Origin: Bolinopsis microptera
Lineage: Eukaryota > Ctenophora > Tentaculata > Lobata > Bolinopsidae
Assembly (NCBI RefSeq): GCF_026151205.1
Contig: NC_087082.1
Location: 715,501 to 779,500 of the forward strand
Length of the DNA: 64,000 nucleotides
Direction of reading: 5' to 3'
Notes under the pieces: model-generated
Databases searched by the model: none
Told to the model about the DNA's origin: nothing
The model's input: the letters and a program-made list of their open reading frames with translations, nothing else
Translations under genes and position numbers: made by a program
Shown: positions 9,241 through 19,531 of the stretch, in pieces
Numbering within the stretch: position 1 is the first letter of the stretch
How the letters are laid out: the number at the start of each line of letters is the position of its first letter

Positions 9241-12200
9241 AATAGTAGTAGTAGTAGTAGTAGTAAACCCGCGATGGGGTGGCATGTGCCTCAATAAAAA
9301 TATTACAATCATTTATTATTATATCAATGTATCATTAAATATTTCAAAAATATCAATAACGTATGGTTGATCCTTCACACTTGGTAAAATATATAAAAAT
9401 AAAGTTAATCTACACTAAAGAATAAATAATCTATATTATATAAATCAACAATATTAACTCCCCATCTTCATGTAGTCATTTATCAAAGCGGTAGAAATCC
9501 AAGTAATTTTAGTACGCGGTGCGCAAGGAATTTCGTTTTTTTTTAAAAATGTGTAGGCAAGATAAGCCTAAGTGTGGCAGTGAAAATTGAAAAATAAGTT
9601 GCAGAATAAATTGCAGTGACTGACTGTCAAATGCATTTTCGCAGTTCATTTATTTGACTGCACAGTGCACTAACGTTTAGGATTCTTACAGCTGTTATAT
9701 TTTGCTAATATTTTGTTTAAAAGTTGTAAAGGACAAAGTTCTTGTCCGTCCACGAAAGGTTTTCTAGGTCAAGTTTTTGTTTGTCCAGTAAGTAACGTAC
9801 AATGTTGTCCTTGTATGAATTAATAAACTTATCTTGTAACTTAGGTACGTTGAAGGGAAGGATTTTGTTTATTTCGTTTATCGTGTTGTTATATAATCGT
9901 GGTCCTACGTTAGAGATGCTATAATCGGTGATCCGTAATCTGTTGAACTTAATTTCAAAATACTTTGGATTTCTCCTTTCCGTTTGTCTAAGCGGTGATT
10001 TTTCAAATATACTACAGATACTCGATGGTGCTACTCCCATATAAACCTTGTGCATCAAAGTTAGACAGCTTTTAGCAATGAGGTTAGGAAGAGCCAAAAT
10101 TCCTATTTTGTTGAAGATGGATTTTGTGTGAGATGGTAGTTTACGTTTTTCTTTGTCGTAAAAATAGTTATGATAATCTGAATCAGTGGCGCGAATAGCT
10201 TTCTTTTGAGCAGAGAATAAAGACTGAATGGAATTTAAAGATTTAGTACCCCAAACAGTAGCGCAGTAATACAGGTGAGATTGAATTAAACTATTGTATA
10301 GCATTTTTTGAGCTTTATTCGGAATGGAACTTTTAAGTTTCATCATTACGCCTGCATTTCTGGATATTTTAGTCTTTAACTGTTTAATGTGCTGGCTCCA
10401 GCTAAGTTTTGAGTCAATAATGACACCTAAAAATCGTTCATGTTCACTTTTCACTAGTCGCTGTCCTTCTATACTAATATTTATATCCTCTGGTAATCTG
10501 TTAGTGAATATCATGTATTTAGTTTTTCCTATATTGAGTTTAAGACCGTTGTTTTTAACCCATGTCTGTACAGTATTTAATACTCTGTTTGCACGCATGT
10601 TCAGTTCAGTGTACGTGTCGGCAGAAACGATGATGTTTGCATCATCAGCGAAGAAAATATAATGGGCTATATCGCTTACATTTGCAAGGTCGTTTATGTA
10701 AATAATGAACAATATAGGACCAAGAATGGACCCTTGAGGAACTCCATGTTCCAATCCCATTTTTTCTGAACTGCAACCGTTGACGTGAACATACTGTTTC
10801 CGGTTAGTTAGATAAGACTCAAACCAGGATAAGCTAAGGCCTCTTACACCATAGTGCTCCAGCTTATGTAGCAGTATCTCACTGTCTACTAGGTCAAACG
10901 CCTTGGAGAAGTCAAGAAGCAGTAATGCTGACACTTGCTTCCTTTCTAGAGCTTTATGTATGTTAAACTGAGCTTCAAGCAACGCATGTTCACAACTGTG
11001 ACCCGATCTAAAACCAAATTGCGACGCATATAGAATATTACGTGATTTTAGGTGCTTTACTAAACGTGCATGCATTATTTTTTCGAATATCTTTGAGAAG
11101 CAGGACAAAAGTGAGATTGGTCTGTAGTTTGTAATTTCGCTGCGCGATCCTCCTTTATGGAGTGGGATAACCTTAGCAAGTTTGAGCTTTTCGGGGAATA
11201 CTCCTTCGTGAAGGGAGTGTGAGATCAGGTGATTAACTACTGGAGACAGCACATTGCAAACCTTTTTAAGAGGCTGTATATTCATATCTGAAGTCGATTT
11301 GTTCTTAAGATCATGTATGATTTCAGCAATTTCGGAGGGCGAGGAGTCCTCCAGCTCCATATCAAAATCACATCGACTTGATTGGGGAAGAGAATGTCCT
11401 ACTGATCCTGCACCGCGAACCAGATTGTTTTCGCTCTTTAGGTTCTCAGCTATATTAGTAAAATAATCATTAAAACTGTCAGCTATATCTTGTGAGTCGG
11501 TTATAACTCTATTTTTATAGTTAATCTTACTTATTTTTATTTTTTCTTTTGATTTCTTGTTTAATATTTGATTAATCATTTGCCATTGTAATTTGCTATT
11601 GCTCGCATGCTTTTTAAAATATGATGCGTAATACTTCTTTTTCGCAATATCTACTTGTTTTTCAACAAACTTTTTCATATGCTTATAAGTTTTTTCATTT
11701 TTTTCAGTAGGCTCTTTAACAAAGGATTTATATAGTTGGTTCTTTCGATTGCATGCACATTGAAGCCAATCTAATATCCACGGTTTAGAGTTTTTTCTGT
11801 GGTTTGATTTTTTCTTTTTAACTGGAAAACACTCATTATAGACTTCTTCATATTTAGTGTGAAAAGCTTCAAATTTTGTATTTGTCCCGTCAACGTTGTG
11901 TAAAAAATTCCAATCAATAGACGCTATTTTCTCCTCAAAACGAGCGATTTTCTCTTCATTTATTACTCGGTTTGATGATTCACAAGTTTCATTTTTCAAT
12001 TTATTTCCTATTCTATTAGTGTCGAGAAGTATGCCGGTAAATGTGGCAAGGTGATCAGATAGCGATTCAGTTATAATGCCTGACTTTGTTATAGCATGGC
12101 ATTGGTTTACGAAAATGTGATCAATAAGTGTAGCACTGTGACAAGTAATACGAGTTGGTCGTGATATCGTTGGTGCGAATCCATACTCTGCAAAAATATC

Positions 12201-12962
12201 AACATATTTAGTAGTATGGTCATTTACGCCGTATTCTAATAGATTAATATTGGTATCACCTAGAAATAATACGTTTTTGTTGCTATGTCGCGCCAAATCT
12301 TTTAGGGTGTTTTCCAATTTTTCTAAGTAACTGGGGACATTACCACTGGGAGACCGATACATATTGCATAGTATGACGTTTTTGTGGCCATTTTGAGCTA
12401 TCTCTATTAACTGAAATTCGCCAACGTTTGGATCATCTCTATAAGATAATTCAGATCGTGCAGTGACATCAGATAATTCACAGAGATTCTTGTTTACATA
12501 GGTTACTAGACCACCGCCCTTACCAGAGTCCCTTGCGGGAGCCTGAATAAAGGGGGGATGAAAGCCTTCTAACTCTAATTCTTTTCCTTGAAATGCCATA
12601 CTTACAACCGTGCAGTTTGTTTCGTTGAAACACAGAACATCAAATTTTAGGTGCTGTTCAATTTCATCACGTATATTAGAGATTGCTTTGCTCAAAGATC
12701 GAATATTAAGAGATTGAACTTTAAATTCATAAGGCCTACTCGTGTTGATTTGCCGTGGTTCGTAGTATTTACAGCTATTTAGTACATCTGAGCAGTTATC
12801 CCATGGATTAAAGTTTAAGTCATTGTTTTCTTCAAAAGTATTACCTATATAATTAGAGTCATGGTTTCTATGGTATGGGTTAAATTTTGCGCTATTCTCG
12901 TAATTACCGTGTACGGTGTATAATTGTCTAGGTGATACCTCGAAACCAGGAAACAATTGCAC
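9241..12962 (-). mobile_element. LINE of CR1/L2-like organisation
   Basis: Minus-strand element: a long endonuclease/RT frame, about 450 bp of AT-rich 3' UTR, then a (TAC)n tail read as TAGTAGTAG at 9243-9265 on the plus strand. A microsatellite tail rather than poly-A is typical of CR1/L2-type LINEs. Both sides are TAGCG-rich minisatellite, so the element sits inside such an array. No separate ORF1 is present, and the coding frame starts without an ATG, so 5' truncation is likely. Confidence 0.8.
9717..12962 (-). CDS. LINE endonuclease-reverse transcriptase, 1081 codons
   Basis: The N-terminal third is an apurinic-type endonuclease: QSLNIRSL (Asn), VLCFNETN (Glu), FLGDTNINLL (Asp/Asn) and LSDHLATF (His). 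The central part is RT: KVIPLHKGG and NYRPISLLS (motifs 1-2), QFGFRSGHSC, LLLLDFSKAFD (motif A), HGVPQGSILGP (motif B), YIFFADDANI (catalytic FADD, about residue 770) and LNIGKTKYMIF. A C-terminal domain of about 200 residues follows. The frame is uninterrupted but opens at a GTG directly beside a stop and the minisatellite, and the first internal ATG lies inside the endonuclease. It is therefore a nearly complete but probably 5'-shortened copy. The protein would nick target DNA and prime cDNA synthesis there. Confidence 0.92.
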   Translation of the reverse strand: MQLFPGFEVSPRQLYTVHGNYENSAKFNPYHRNHDSNYIGNTFEENNDLNFNPWDNCSDVLNSCKYYEPRQINTSRPYEFKVQSLNIRSLSKAISNIRDEIEQHLKFDVLCFNETNCTVVSMAFQGKELELEGFHPPFIQAPARDSGKGGGLVTYVNKNLCELSDVTARSELSYRDDPNVGEFQLIEIAQNGHKNVILCNMYRSPSGNVPSYLEKLENTLKDLARHSNKNVLFLGDTNINLLEYGVNDHTTKYVDIFAEYGFAPTISRPTRITCHSATLIDHIFVNQCHAITKSGIITESLSDHLATFTGILLDTNRIGNKLKNETCESSNRVINEEKIARFEEKIASIDWNFLHNVDGTNTKFEAFHTKYEEVYNECFPVKKKKSNHRKNSKPWILDWLQCACNRKNQLYKSFVKEPTEKNEKTYKHMKKFVEKQVDIAKKKYYASYFKKHASNSKLQWQMINQILNKKSKEKIKISKINYKNRVITDSQDIADSFNDYFTNIAENLKSENNLVRGAGSVGHSLPQSSRCDFDMELEDSSPSEIAEIIHDLKNKSTSDMNIQPLKKVCNVLSPVVNHLISHSLHEGVFPEKLKLAKVIPLHKGGSRSEITNYRPISLLSCFSKIFEKIMHARLVKHLKSRNILYASQFGFRSGHSCEHALLEAQFNIHKALERKQVSALLLLDFSKAFDLVDSEILLHKLEHYGVRGLSLSWFESYLTNRKQYVHVNGCSSEKMGLEHGVPQGSILGPILFIIYINDLANVSDIAHYIFFADDANIIVSADTYTELNMRANRVLNTVQTWVKNNGLKLNIGKTKYMIFTNRLPEDINISIEGQRLVKSEHERFLGVIIDSKLSWSQHIKQLKTKISRNAGVMMKLKSSIPNKAQKMLYNSLIQSHLYYCATVWGTKSLNSIQSLFSAQKKAIRATDSDYHNYFYDKEKRKLPSHTKSIFNKIGILALPNLIAKSCLTLMHKVYMGVAPSSICSIFEKSPLRQTERRNPKYFEIKFNRLRITDYSISNVGPRLYNNTINEINKILPFNVPKLQDKFINSYKDNIVRYLLDKQKLDLENLSWTDKNFVLYNF

Positions 12963-13330
12963 GGCACCTGTCGAATGTCGCTATCTGACGCTTTCTGGCG
13001 CTAACTGGCGCTATCTAGCGCTACATGACGCTATATGACGTTATATGACGCCAGGCGACAGATAGCGCTATTTTCATAAAATTTCCGGCTATTTTTTGGC
13101 AAAATCTAGCGGTGTCTAGCGCTATCTAAAGCTATTATATGTCGCAACGACATCTGACGCAGCGGTATCTGGCGCTTAATAGCGCTATCTAGCGCTATCT
13201 AGCGCTATCTAGCGGAGAAAGTCGGTTTGTGACAGTTTACGCTACATAGCGCTAGCTGTCGCCGCGATATCTAGCGCTAGATAGCGCTATCTAGCGTAAA
13301 CTAGTGCTAGCTAATGAAGAATGTCGGTTT
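12963..13330. repeat. Degenerate TAGCGCTATC minisatellite
   Basis: Dense variants of CTATCTAGCG, CTATCTGACG and TAGCGCTA, many self-complementary (AGCGCT). It is related to the regular array at 9105-9236 on the other side of the LINE but far more diverged. No coding. Confidence 0.8.
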
Positions 13331-14219
13331 GCACAGTAGTACGCGTATTCACGCACATGGCTAAAAAATATGTTATCTATATTTCCTGAAACATCATATA
13401 ATGTTCAACTGATCATGGAGATGAAATTATTCACGTGCTGCAATCCTAAATCCAAATGAGTGCTAAATTCTAGAATATTGAACTGTCAAACTTACTCTCG
13501 AGGGATGATCTCCCGGTTTGCTACGGCGGCTACCATTGCGCTGTGAGAAGACGCTAGCACTGCGTTGCATAGAGCATTCAGTTGTGCTAGCGTCCTCCTT
13601 GGAGTTAACTCCCATTCTGTTAACATCTCCTAAGGGTATACATTGTTGATTTCTCTTGGAGAATTTCTCTTTACACTCTTAACTTGCGAACAAATTGAAG
13701 CAGCAGACTTTAGGCTGCTGCCTACGTAACTACGTCACGTAACTACGTCTTCTTCAGTTCTCAAATTATTTGTTATATAGTAGTGTTGAAAGTATTAAAA
13801 CACTACTATATAACAAATAATACATTTTTCATATCGTTTTGTTGTTATTGTTATTAAAGGTCATTTTACTTAAATTAATCAAATCTGTGTATAATACTAG
13901 AAGATATTCTTATGCAGGAATTCTGAAAGATAAAGCTTCATACCTCGAACTTTGCAGCGTCGATTATGCTGAGCTCACATATTGCCCTTTTGGACCTCCA
14001 CGTGGACTCTTTCATGTCTGGGTGTGCTGTCCGTATTCTTGACATAGATCTTTCGCTGAAATATCAAAATTATTTTTTTCGTTTTATGTGCTTATCTCTG
14101 CTTCAGTGAGCACTCTGTTGAAGAAATTCACTTTGAAGAGTTCTCCTCCGAAGCTTTTGTCTGCATGGGTTTGTAGGGTCTTCTTTCTTCTTTCTTTATT
14201 TCTAAAAAAGAAGAAATCT
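13331..14219. other. Unassigned non-coding stretch
   Basis: AT-rich DNA with no supported gene. It includes a locally GC-richer block (13500-13640), two near-repeats of CGTAACTACGTC at 13726-13750, and the perfect hairpin at 13765-13821. From about 14090 it resembles the CTGCTTCAGTGAGCACTCTGT segment of R1. Confidence 0.5.
13765..13821. repeat. Perfect 23-bp inverted repeat with 11-base loop
   Basis: The arm ATTATTTGTTATATAGTAGT... (13765-13787) is exactly complementary to 13799-13821. It could be a tiny MITE remnant or an RNA hairpin. The sequence shows only the perfect pairing. Confidence 0.85.
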
Positions 14220-14622
14220 TCTTTTGGCACATATAATTGCTTCTGTTAGTTAGCGGACATGCATAATATTTTCGGTCTATTTTGAAATTGTAATAAACCC
14301 TTTTTAGTAAATACCAGATAAGACTAGTGTTTGATAGCACTGTCTGAAATCGATTTAATTAATCGTTATTCGTGGTTAATTAAAGATTACATATATAAAA
14401 TATGTAATTACCTATAATATAATATTATATTATATTGCGTTTTAAACCTGTAATTTAGCTCTGACGTTTACCAATTCCTTGAAAAGCTTTCTGAAGTGTT
14501 AATCAGGTTTTGATGTATTTAGACAGTTCGCCTCGTCTATCACGAACAAACGACACTTGTCCTGTACTTCTCTTAACACCTGACAATAAATAATTATGTT
14601 ATACATATTGTGTACACATTAT
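14220..14622. repeat. R1 copy b, left part
   Basis: Matches 6258-6402 joined to 8037-8245, that is, an R1 copy without the Penelope-like insertion. It continues after the Naiad insertion at 18382. It supplies the empty-site evidence for the 12-bp duplication around the element at 6403-8024. Confidence 0.8.
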
Positions 14623-17600
14623 CATTTCTTGATATTGCTCTATAATTACATTTATATCTCTCCCGGCCATTGGTTCCGAGATTTGGTTGATCTTTGTTTT
14701 CTTGGGCGCCCTCCTTGAAGTCTTGTTGTTGTACATACATCTCCTGATTTATCCTGTATTTACCTGTTTATTTCATTTTCTGGCGTGAGCTGTCCGCCAT
14801 GCTACGGTACGAGAAACAGCGGCAGTGCAAGATCCGGTTCTAAGAGATTTTTATGGTCGCGAAGAATCTCGCCAGGCTACACTGCGTCGGTGGGAGAACT
14901 ATTTAGGTTCATGACATCTAACGCCCGCCCAATCATGGCAGCCCCATGACAATAGGTTGATGTCCGACCCGTTGTCCTTGGCCTATCTCGAGTCGTTGGG
15001 TCTAGGCGGAAACGCCGAAAGGGATGATGTTACCTTCTTGACTTAAACGTAATGGTAAATTTTTCTCAAAATCCTTGAATAAATGGGTAACCCCTAGTAA
15101 TGTCTTTTCTAGCACTTTTAGATGTTGCAATGGTAGAGGTTGTCTCACTTGCAACAGTTTTAATCCTGTTAATACATTTAGGAGCAGTACTTTTAATAAT
15201 GATTTTATCTTTGGACATACAAATTTTATATTTAATTGTAAAACTAATAATGTTATTTATGTTATTACCTGTTCTACCTGTAAAAAACAATATGTTGGAG
15301 AAACAACTCAACCACTTCATAAAAGAGTCAATGGCCACAGAAATTGTGTCAAAGCCAAATCATCCACATTTTTATATGAACATTTTAATATTCCTGGTCA
15401 CGTCTTCTCAGATGCTTCCATACAGATTGTAGATTATGTTGATTCTGACATGTCCACCGATGTCAAAAATGATTTACTTCTCCTGGAGGATTACTGGATA
15501 GAGAAGCTTGGGACAGCATTCCCTCTTGGTCTTAATGACAAGAAGAAAGGAACGGGCAACATCTCCCAAGATCGGGTTATGAATTATTTTAGTGGACAGA
15601 TTGCTCGATACAAACGTGGCAGAGGGAATGGAAAGAAGAAAGTTCAGCCTAAGAAGTCTCTGGATACCATAGAGTCTGATATTAACAGGCTGAAAGATAA
15701 CATCTCTTCAGAACATTCCATATACAAAACATTAAAATGTTATAGCTTATCAGATTTAGACACTCTCTACTCTTTGAGTCAAAATAATTCAGGATTGATT
15801 TACAACGTATGTTCCTCTTTCTGTTCAACATTTTCCCCCAAATACCATCAGAACAAATCTGAATCCAGTAATAGAGAATTTATAATTGTTCCATTTAATT
15901 GCAAATTCATTGATAATCTTAACCTAAAATCTATTTTCTCTGACACTTCAGTCATTGATTTGCTTCCCATTTTGATTCAGTCTTTTACACCATTACAGAT
16001 TTATTATGAGTATAATGATCCTATAAGTCTTTCTATTTGTAACTATGCTTCATTCTTAAAGAAACTTTCTATTTCTGATATTAAATCTATTTTAGGTAGT
16101 CCATGCGATTGTCACTCCTCCCCTTTCAATTATCCTCCTCATGGACATGTAGTTACTGGTAATTTAGATATTGTTGATAATGTTGAACTTAGGGAAGTAC
16201 TTTCCTACGGTTGTAAATACAGAATTCACACATTTAAATCTCCAGATGAGATATATATGTCAGTTACCGAAGCTGTCGATAAATTTATAAAATCAAAAAG
16301 TAGAAAGTACTGTCAAAAAGAAGTAAAGTTCAGCGATTGGAAGGAAAAAGTGTTATCAATAGTTTCCAATCGTATTGAATATTACAAGAAAAACTTTCCT
16401 GAAACATTTGAAATAAAAGAAAACACACTGGAAAAAGATGATGTTAAAAGAAGTCTTAAAATGCTGAAAAGTAAATACATTATTTGTAGTATCGACAAAG
16501 CTTCTGGTAATTTTTCATTTATTTGTAAAAAGTTTTATGTAAAAACTCTTGTCAATGAAATGGGTTTTGATCCTAATACTCTAGAATGTATAGGTAATGA
16601 TACATATAAACCCTGTAGCGAAGACGAGACTCATTATGTCAATAAAATATCTGAGAGTCTAAAGGAGAGATTTAATGTACAAGTTGAAGATAAAAACTTG
16701 CGACTAGCACGCATCTTCTGGAACCCTAAGCTTCATAAGAACCCTTACAAGGCGAGGTTCATTGCAGGTGCCCGTTTTTGCGTTACGAAACAACTTAACG
16801 TCCAAGTTAACTGTTGTCTGAAACTTTTGAGGAAATACTTCAAGAAATACTGCGAGGCAATCTACAACAACAGCGGTATAAACATGTTTTGGAGCATAGA
16901 TTCCTCAAGTGAATTCCTTGAAGCTATCAAAAATAGCGATGTTTATAATATACAAGTATATGATTTTACTACTCTTTATACCAGATTAGACTTGATTGAA
17001 GTAGAGAATATGATTAATGAAGTTGTTGATTTAATATTTTCAGACCGTAATAGATATATTTGTATTTCTAAAAGAGACAGTAATACATGTTTCTTTTCCA
17101 ATAAAACTTATGATTGTCATGCCTGCTTTAGTCAAGATGACCTAAAAGAGGCTGTTAAATTTATTATTTATAACACTTATGTCGTCTTCGGTGGGATTGT
17201 ATTCATACAAACCAAGGGTATTCCTATGGGTGGAAATTCAAGTTCCCCTATAGCTGATCTCACTGTTGGCAAAAAGGAATTTAATTATATGAAACGTTTA
17301 CTTCAGGAAAAGAAAATGGGATTAGCAAAGATATTATCCAATAATAAACGATATGTTGACGATTTATCTATTATTAACTACCTTTACTTTCATAAATTGA
17401 TTAAAGATATTTATCCTAATTCATTGGAGATGGAGCGAGCTGGTTCCAATAATAAAATCATTAACTACCTTGATTTAAATATTAATATTTCCACAGAAGG
17501 ACTAGAAATATCAGTGTATAACAAAACTGATGATTTTAATTTTCATGTTGTATCCCTTACATTTCCTCACAGTAACATCCCAACCGAGGTTGGCTACAAC

Positions 17601-18381
17601 GTTTTTTCAAGTCAAGTTCTTAGATATGGTAATGTTTGCACTAGATTGGATATCTTTACCTCCCATCTTCACAAAATATTCAAAATTCTAATTGATAGAG
17701 GATATAGCCGTGATAGACTGATTAAAGGCATTAAACGTTGTCTGAGGAAATATGATAACGTTTTCAGGAAGTTCGGTATTCTAGATGACCGTAACATTAT
17801 TAAAGAACTCCCCTGATATCTTTTGATTTATTGAAACACGGGTACTAACTCTGCTAAACTGAACAAATTCTGAAACTTAGGTGAATAAGTGTACAACGTG
17901 CTAAACCGAAGTTCAGACTGACCAGTGAAAATGGGCGAGCGTACCAAGTGTCATTTTAATTAGAAGTTTTAGTCAGTGATTTATTATTGAAGCTTGTAAT
18001 TACAATATCTAATGCTCCTATAAATACTTTAATTAATTGTTTGTCCCGTTATTCTTTTTCCTTCCTCTTTTCCTTGTCATCCCCTTATGTTTTAAGATTC
18101 TTGCTATAAATGGCTACAGCTAACACTATTAATGCTAAGTACCAAACAACAAGTGGGAGGTGGATCGTTGGTACCATTAAATCGATTTAACACCGCAATT
18201 CCAGTCGCAAGCCTGGGACCACTACTAGCATAGTCACAACATCTACAAAGCTGCCATATAGCCTGACTGACAATTTTCTCGACTGACTGACAATGTTTCT
18301 TCTTTTTCCCCATTTAGAATACAAAGATTAGTACATTTTAGCTTATGATTAATATTATATTTTTACCTATAGTTTACTTAG
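14623..18381 (+). mobile_element. Naiad-type Penelope-like element (N-terminal endonuclease)
   Basis: 3.76 kb inserted into R1 copy b. R1 sequence GTACACATTATGTCATT (as at 8240) is split so that ATTAT occurs at 14618-14622 and 18382-18386, a minimal 5-bp duplication. The leader (14623-15041, GC-richer than its surroundings) carries no obvious ORF. A single long frame follows and then about 565 bp of 3' region. Part of the 3' region (18100-18380) could belong to another repeat, so the right boundary rests on the flanking comparison. Confidence 0.75.
15042..17816 (+). CDS. Permuted Penelope-like protein: GIY-YIG endonuclease followed by reverse transcriptase
   Basis: Open from the stop at 15039 to the TGA at 17814, 924 codons, with no in-frame ATG near the start, so the start may lie upstream by splicing or be lost. 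N-terminal Cys motif (RGCLTC), then GIY-YIG nuclease VIYVITCSTCKKQYVGETTQ followed by VNGHRNC. A basic linker (RYKRGRGNGKKK) comes next. RT motifs are in the C-terminal half: FWNPKLHKNPYKARFI, VYDFTTLYTRLD (A, about residue 640), TKGIPMGGNSSSPIADL (B) and KRYVDDLSI (C, catalytic Asp-Asp) with NYLDLNI. Nuclease-before-RT order is the hallmark of the Naiad/Chlamys clade. All catalytic boxes look intact, so this may be a recently active copy. Confidence 0.9.
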   Translation, partial: LKRNGKFFSKSLNKWVTPSNVFSSTFRCCNGRGCLTCNSFNPVNTFRSSTFNNDFIFGHTNFIFNCKTNNVIYVITCSTCKKQYVGETTQPLHKRVNGHRNCVKAKSSTFLYEHFNIPGHVFSDASIQIVDYVDSDMSTDVKNDLLLLEDYWIEKLGTAFPLGLNDKKKGTGNISQDRVMNYFSGQIARYKRGRGNGKKKVQPKKSLDTIESDINRLKDNISSEHSIYKTLKCYSLSDLDTLYSLSQNNSGLIYNVCSSFCSTFSPKYHQNKSESSNREFIIVPFNCKFIDNLNLKSIFSDTSVIDLLPILIQSFTPLQIYYEYNDPISLSICNYASFLKKLSISDIKSILGSPCDCHSSPFNYPPHGHVVTGNLDIVDNVELREVLSYGCKYRIHTFKSPDEIYMSVTEAVDKFIKSKSRKYCQKEVKFSDWKEKVLSIVSNRIEYYKKNFPETFEIKENTLEKDDVKRSLKMLKSKYIICSIDKASGNFSFICKKFYVKTLVNEMGFDPNTLECIGNDTYKPCSEDETHYVNKISESLKERFNVQVEDKNLRLARIFWNPKLHKNPYKARFIAGARFCVTKQLNVQVNCCLKLLRKYFKKYCEAIYNNSGINMFWSIDSSSEFLEAIKNSDVYNIQVYDFTTLYTRLDLIEVENMINEVVDLIFSDRNRYICISKRDSNTCFFSNKTYDCHACFSQDDLKEAVKFIIYNTYVVFGGIVFIQTKGIPMGGNSSSPIADLTVGKKEFNYMKRLLQEKKMGLAKILSNNKRYVDDLSIINYLYFHKLIKDIYPNSLEMERAGSNNKIINYLDLNINISTEGLEISVYNKTDDFNFHVVSLTFPHSNIPTEVGYNVFSSQVLRYGNVCTRLDIFTSHLHKIFKILIDRGYSRDRLIKGIKRCLRKYDNVFRKFGILDDRNIIKELP

Positions 18382-18405
18382 ATTATGTCATTATCTAACT
18401 TATAA

Positions 18406-18711
18406 TTAGTTATTAAATATAATATTTAGGGGCTCACTTTCACCTTCCACTTTATTGTGCAAATCAATAATGAGTATTTTTAAAATTACGAACTTGATCA
18501 CCCTTCTCACTTCTGACTGATGAGCACAGTTGTATTGGGGAACATCAGAGTCATCAACAGTGGAACACCAAGTACAGTGTACTTGGGTTTCCTCGAGTGG
18601 CAGCGTGCTTTTGCAGCGTGTGCAGTTGTACACCTCTTGGTTTTCCAACGTTACAAGCTTCATGTATCGACCCGCCATTCTGTATGAGGCAGATACCTGG
18701 GAAAATATCAA
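18406..18711 (-). CDS. Cys-rich zinc-ribbon-like exon within R1
   Basis: The frame most likely begins after the acceptor TTTTCCCAG near 18696. It contains MKLVTLENQEVYNCTRCKS followed by CTWCSTVDD, giving C-x2-C ... C-x2-C. A beta-rich start plus four cysteines resembles the zinc-binding C-terminal domain of replication protein A-like proteins, but the similarity is only in spacing. The final 20 residues are AT-rich and probably intronic. The frame is a plausible exon of the same lost gene set as the nearby helicase. Confidence 0.3.
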   Translation of the reverse strand: MIFSQVSASYRMAGRYMKLVTLENQEVYNCTRCKSTLPLEETQVHCTWCSTVDDSDVPQYNCAHQSEVRRVIKFVILKILIIDLHNKVEGESEPLNIIFNN

Positions 18712-19140
18712 TTTGTTACTAAATAAAGCCTCATATTCAATATCAGAAAAAGACCATAAAATGTAACTCCAAACATAACAACAAAAACAAGTTCAACTCA
18801 ATAATCAAACTAGTTATGTATCAGATTGTCAATATGAGGAGAATAAATTCTAGGGGTAGATTATACAAAAGATATTTAAAAAGAGTGCTTACCGTCTTTC
18901 CTACTAATCGTTTAGCAGTTCGCTTGAGTTGTCTGTCCCATACATTGAATTTGTGAACTTTCAGTTCAAAAGGAACCCTCGATGTTATTACTATTTTTAC
19001 ATATTGCTCCACAAAACAAATTTTCTCTAGGTGTATAACGGGTTAGCTACAACAGCATTATACTCCGTAGAAGAGAATGTCTCGACAGAGTCTGTATTGG
19101 CAACTAAGCAGCCTAATTTTAACTGAAAAGTAAAAATGGC

Positions 19141-19215
19141 ACTGATGGCTTTTTCCTGGTCCTCCGTCAAACTTTATCCCGTAGTTTGTATGTCTGCTTT
19201 ACATTCTGAAAAGGT
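19141..19215 (-). pseudogene. Partial copy of the RecQ-like helicase first exon
   Basis: AAATGGCACTGATGGCTTTT ... CCCGTAGTTTGTATGTCTGC matches 21606-21680, the segment upstream of the Walker A motif in the helicase fragment. The copy ends before Walker A. It shows that this exon travels with R1. Confidence 0.6.
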
Positions 19216-19531
19216 GATAGATTTTGAAAAAAAAAGATGAAAATGTATTGTAAAAAAGAAAAGAAAACCAGACAAAAACTTACAGAGAAATGAGATTAAA
19301 CACCGGATGAAAAAACAATGAAAATAATAAGTAGGAAGAAAAAAGGAAATGTTTTAAAGAAAGACACTGTAAAGAGAAAGTAGAACACTGTTTGTAGGAC
19401 ACTGCATTTTTCCCCACACATTTTTTACATGAGATGTAACATCTTTATTCTTAGTAGTTATTGAGTTATTGGATGAAACGCAAATCGATAACAAGTATTT
19501 TTTAAATTACGAACTTGATCGATTGTATGCA

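Larger units (their letters stand above)
18382..19470. repeat. R1 copy b, right part
   Basis: Resumes R1 at ATTATGTCATT and continues with the AATCAATAATGAGTATTTTT block, the Cys-rich frame (18406-18711), a copy of the RecQ-like first exon (19141-19215), the purine-rich AAAAGAAAAGAAAACCAGAC block and a partial 245-bp unit. Deletions relative to copies c and d are evident. Confidence 0.7.

Noticed and set aside
14998-15035. GGCG-GAAA-CGCC-GAAA in the Naiad leader, resembling stem II and the conserved GAAA of a hammerhead ribozyme.
   Set aside because: The required CUGANGA core before the stem is absent (GGGTCTA instead) and no matching cleavage-site stem was found.
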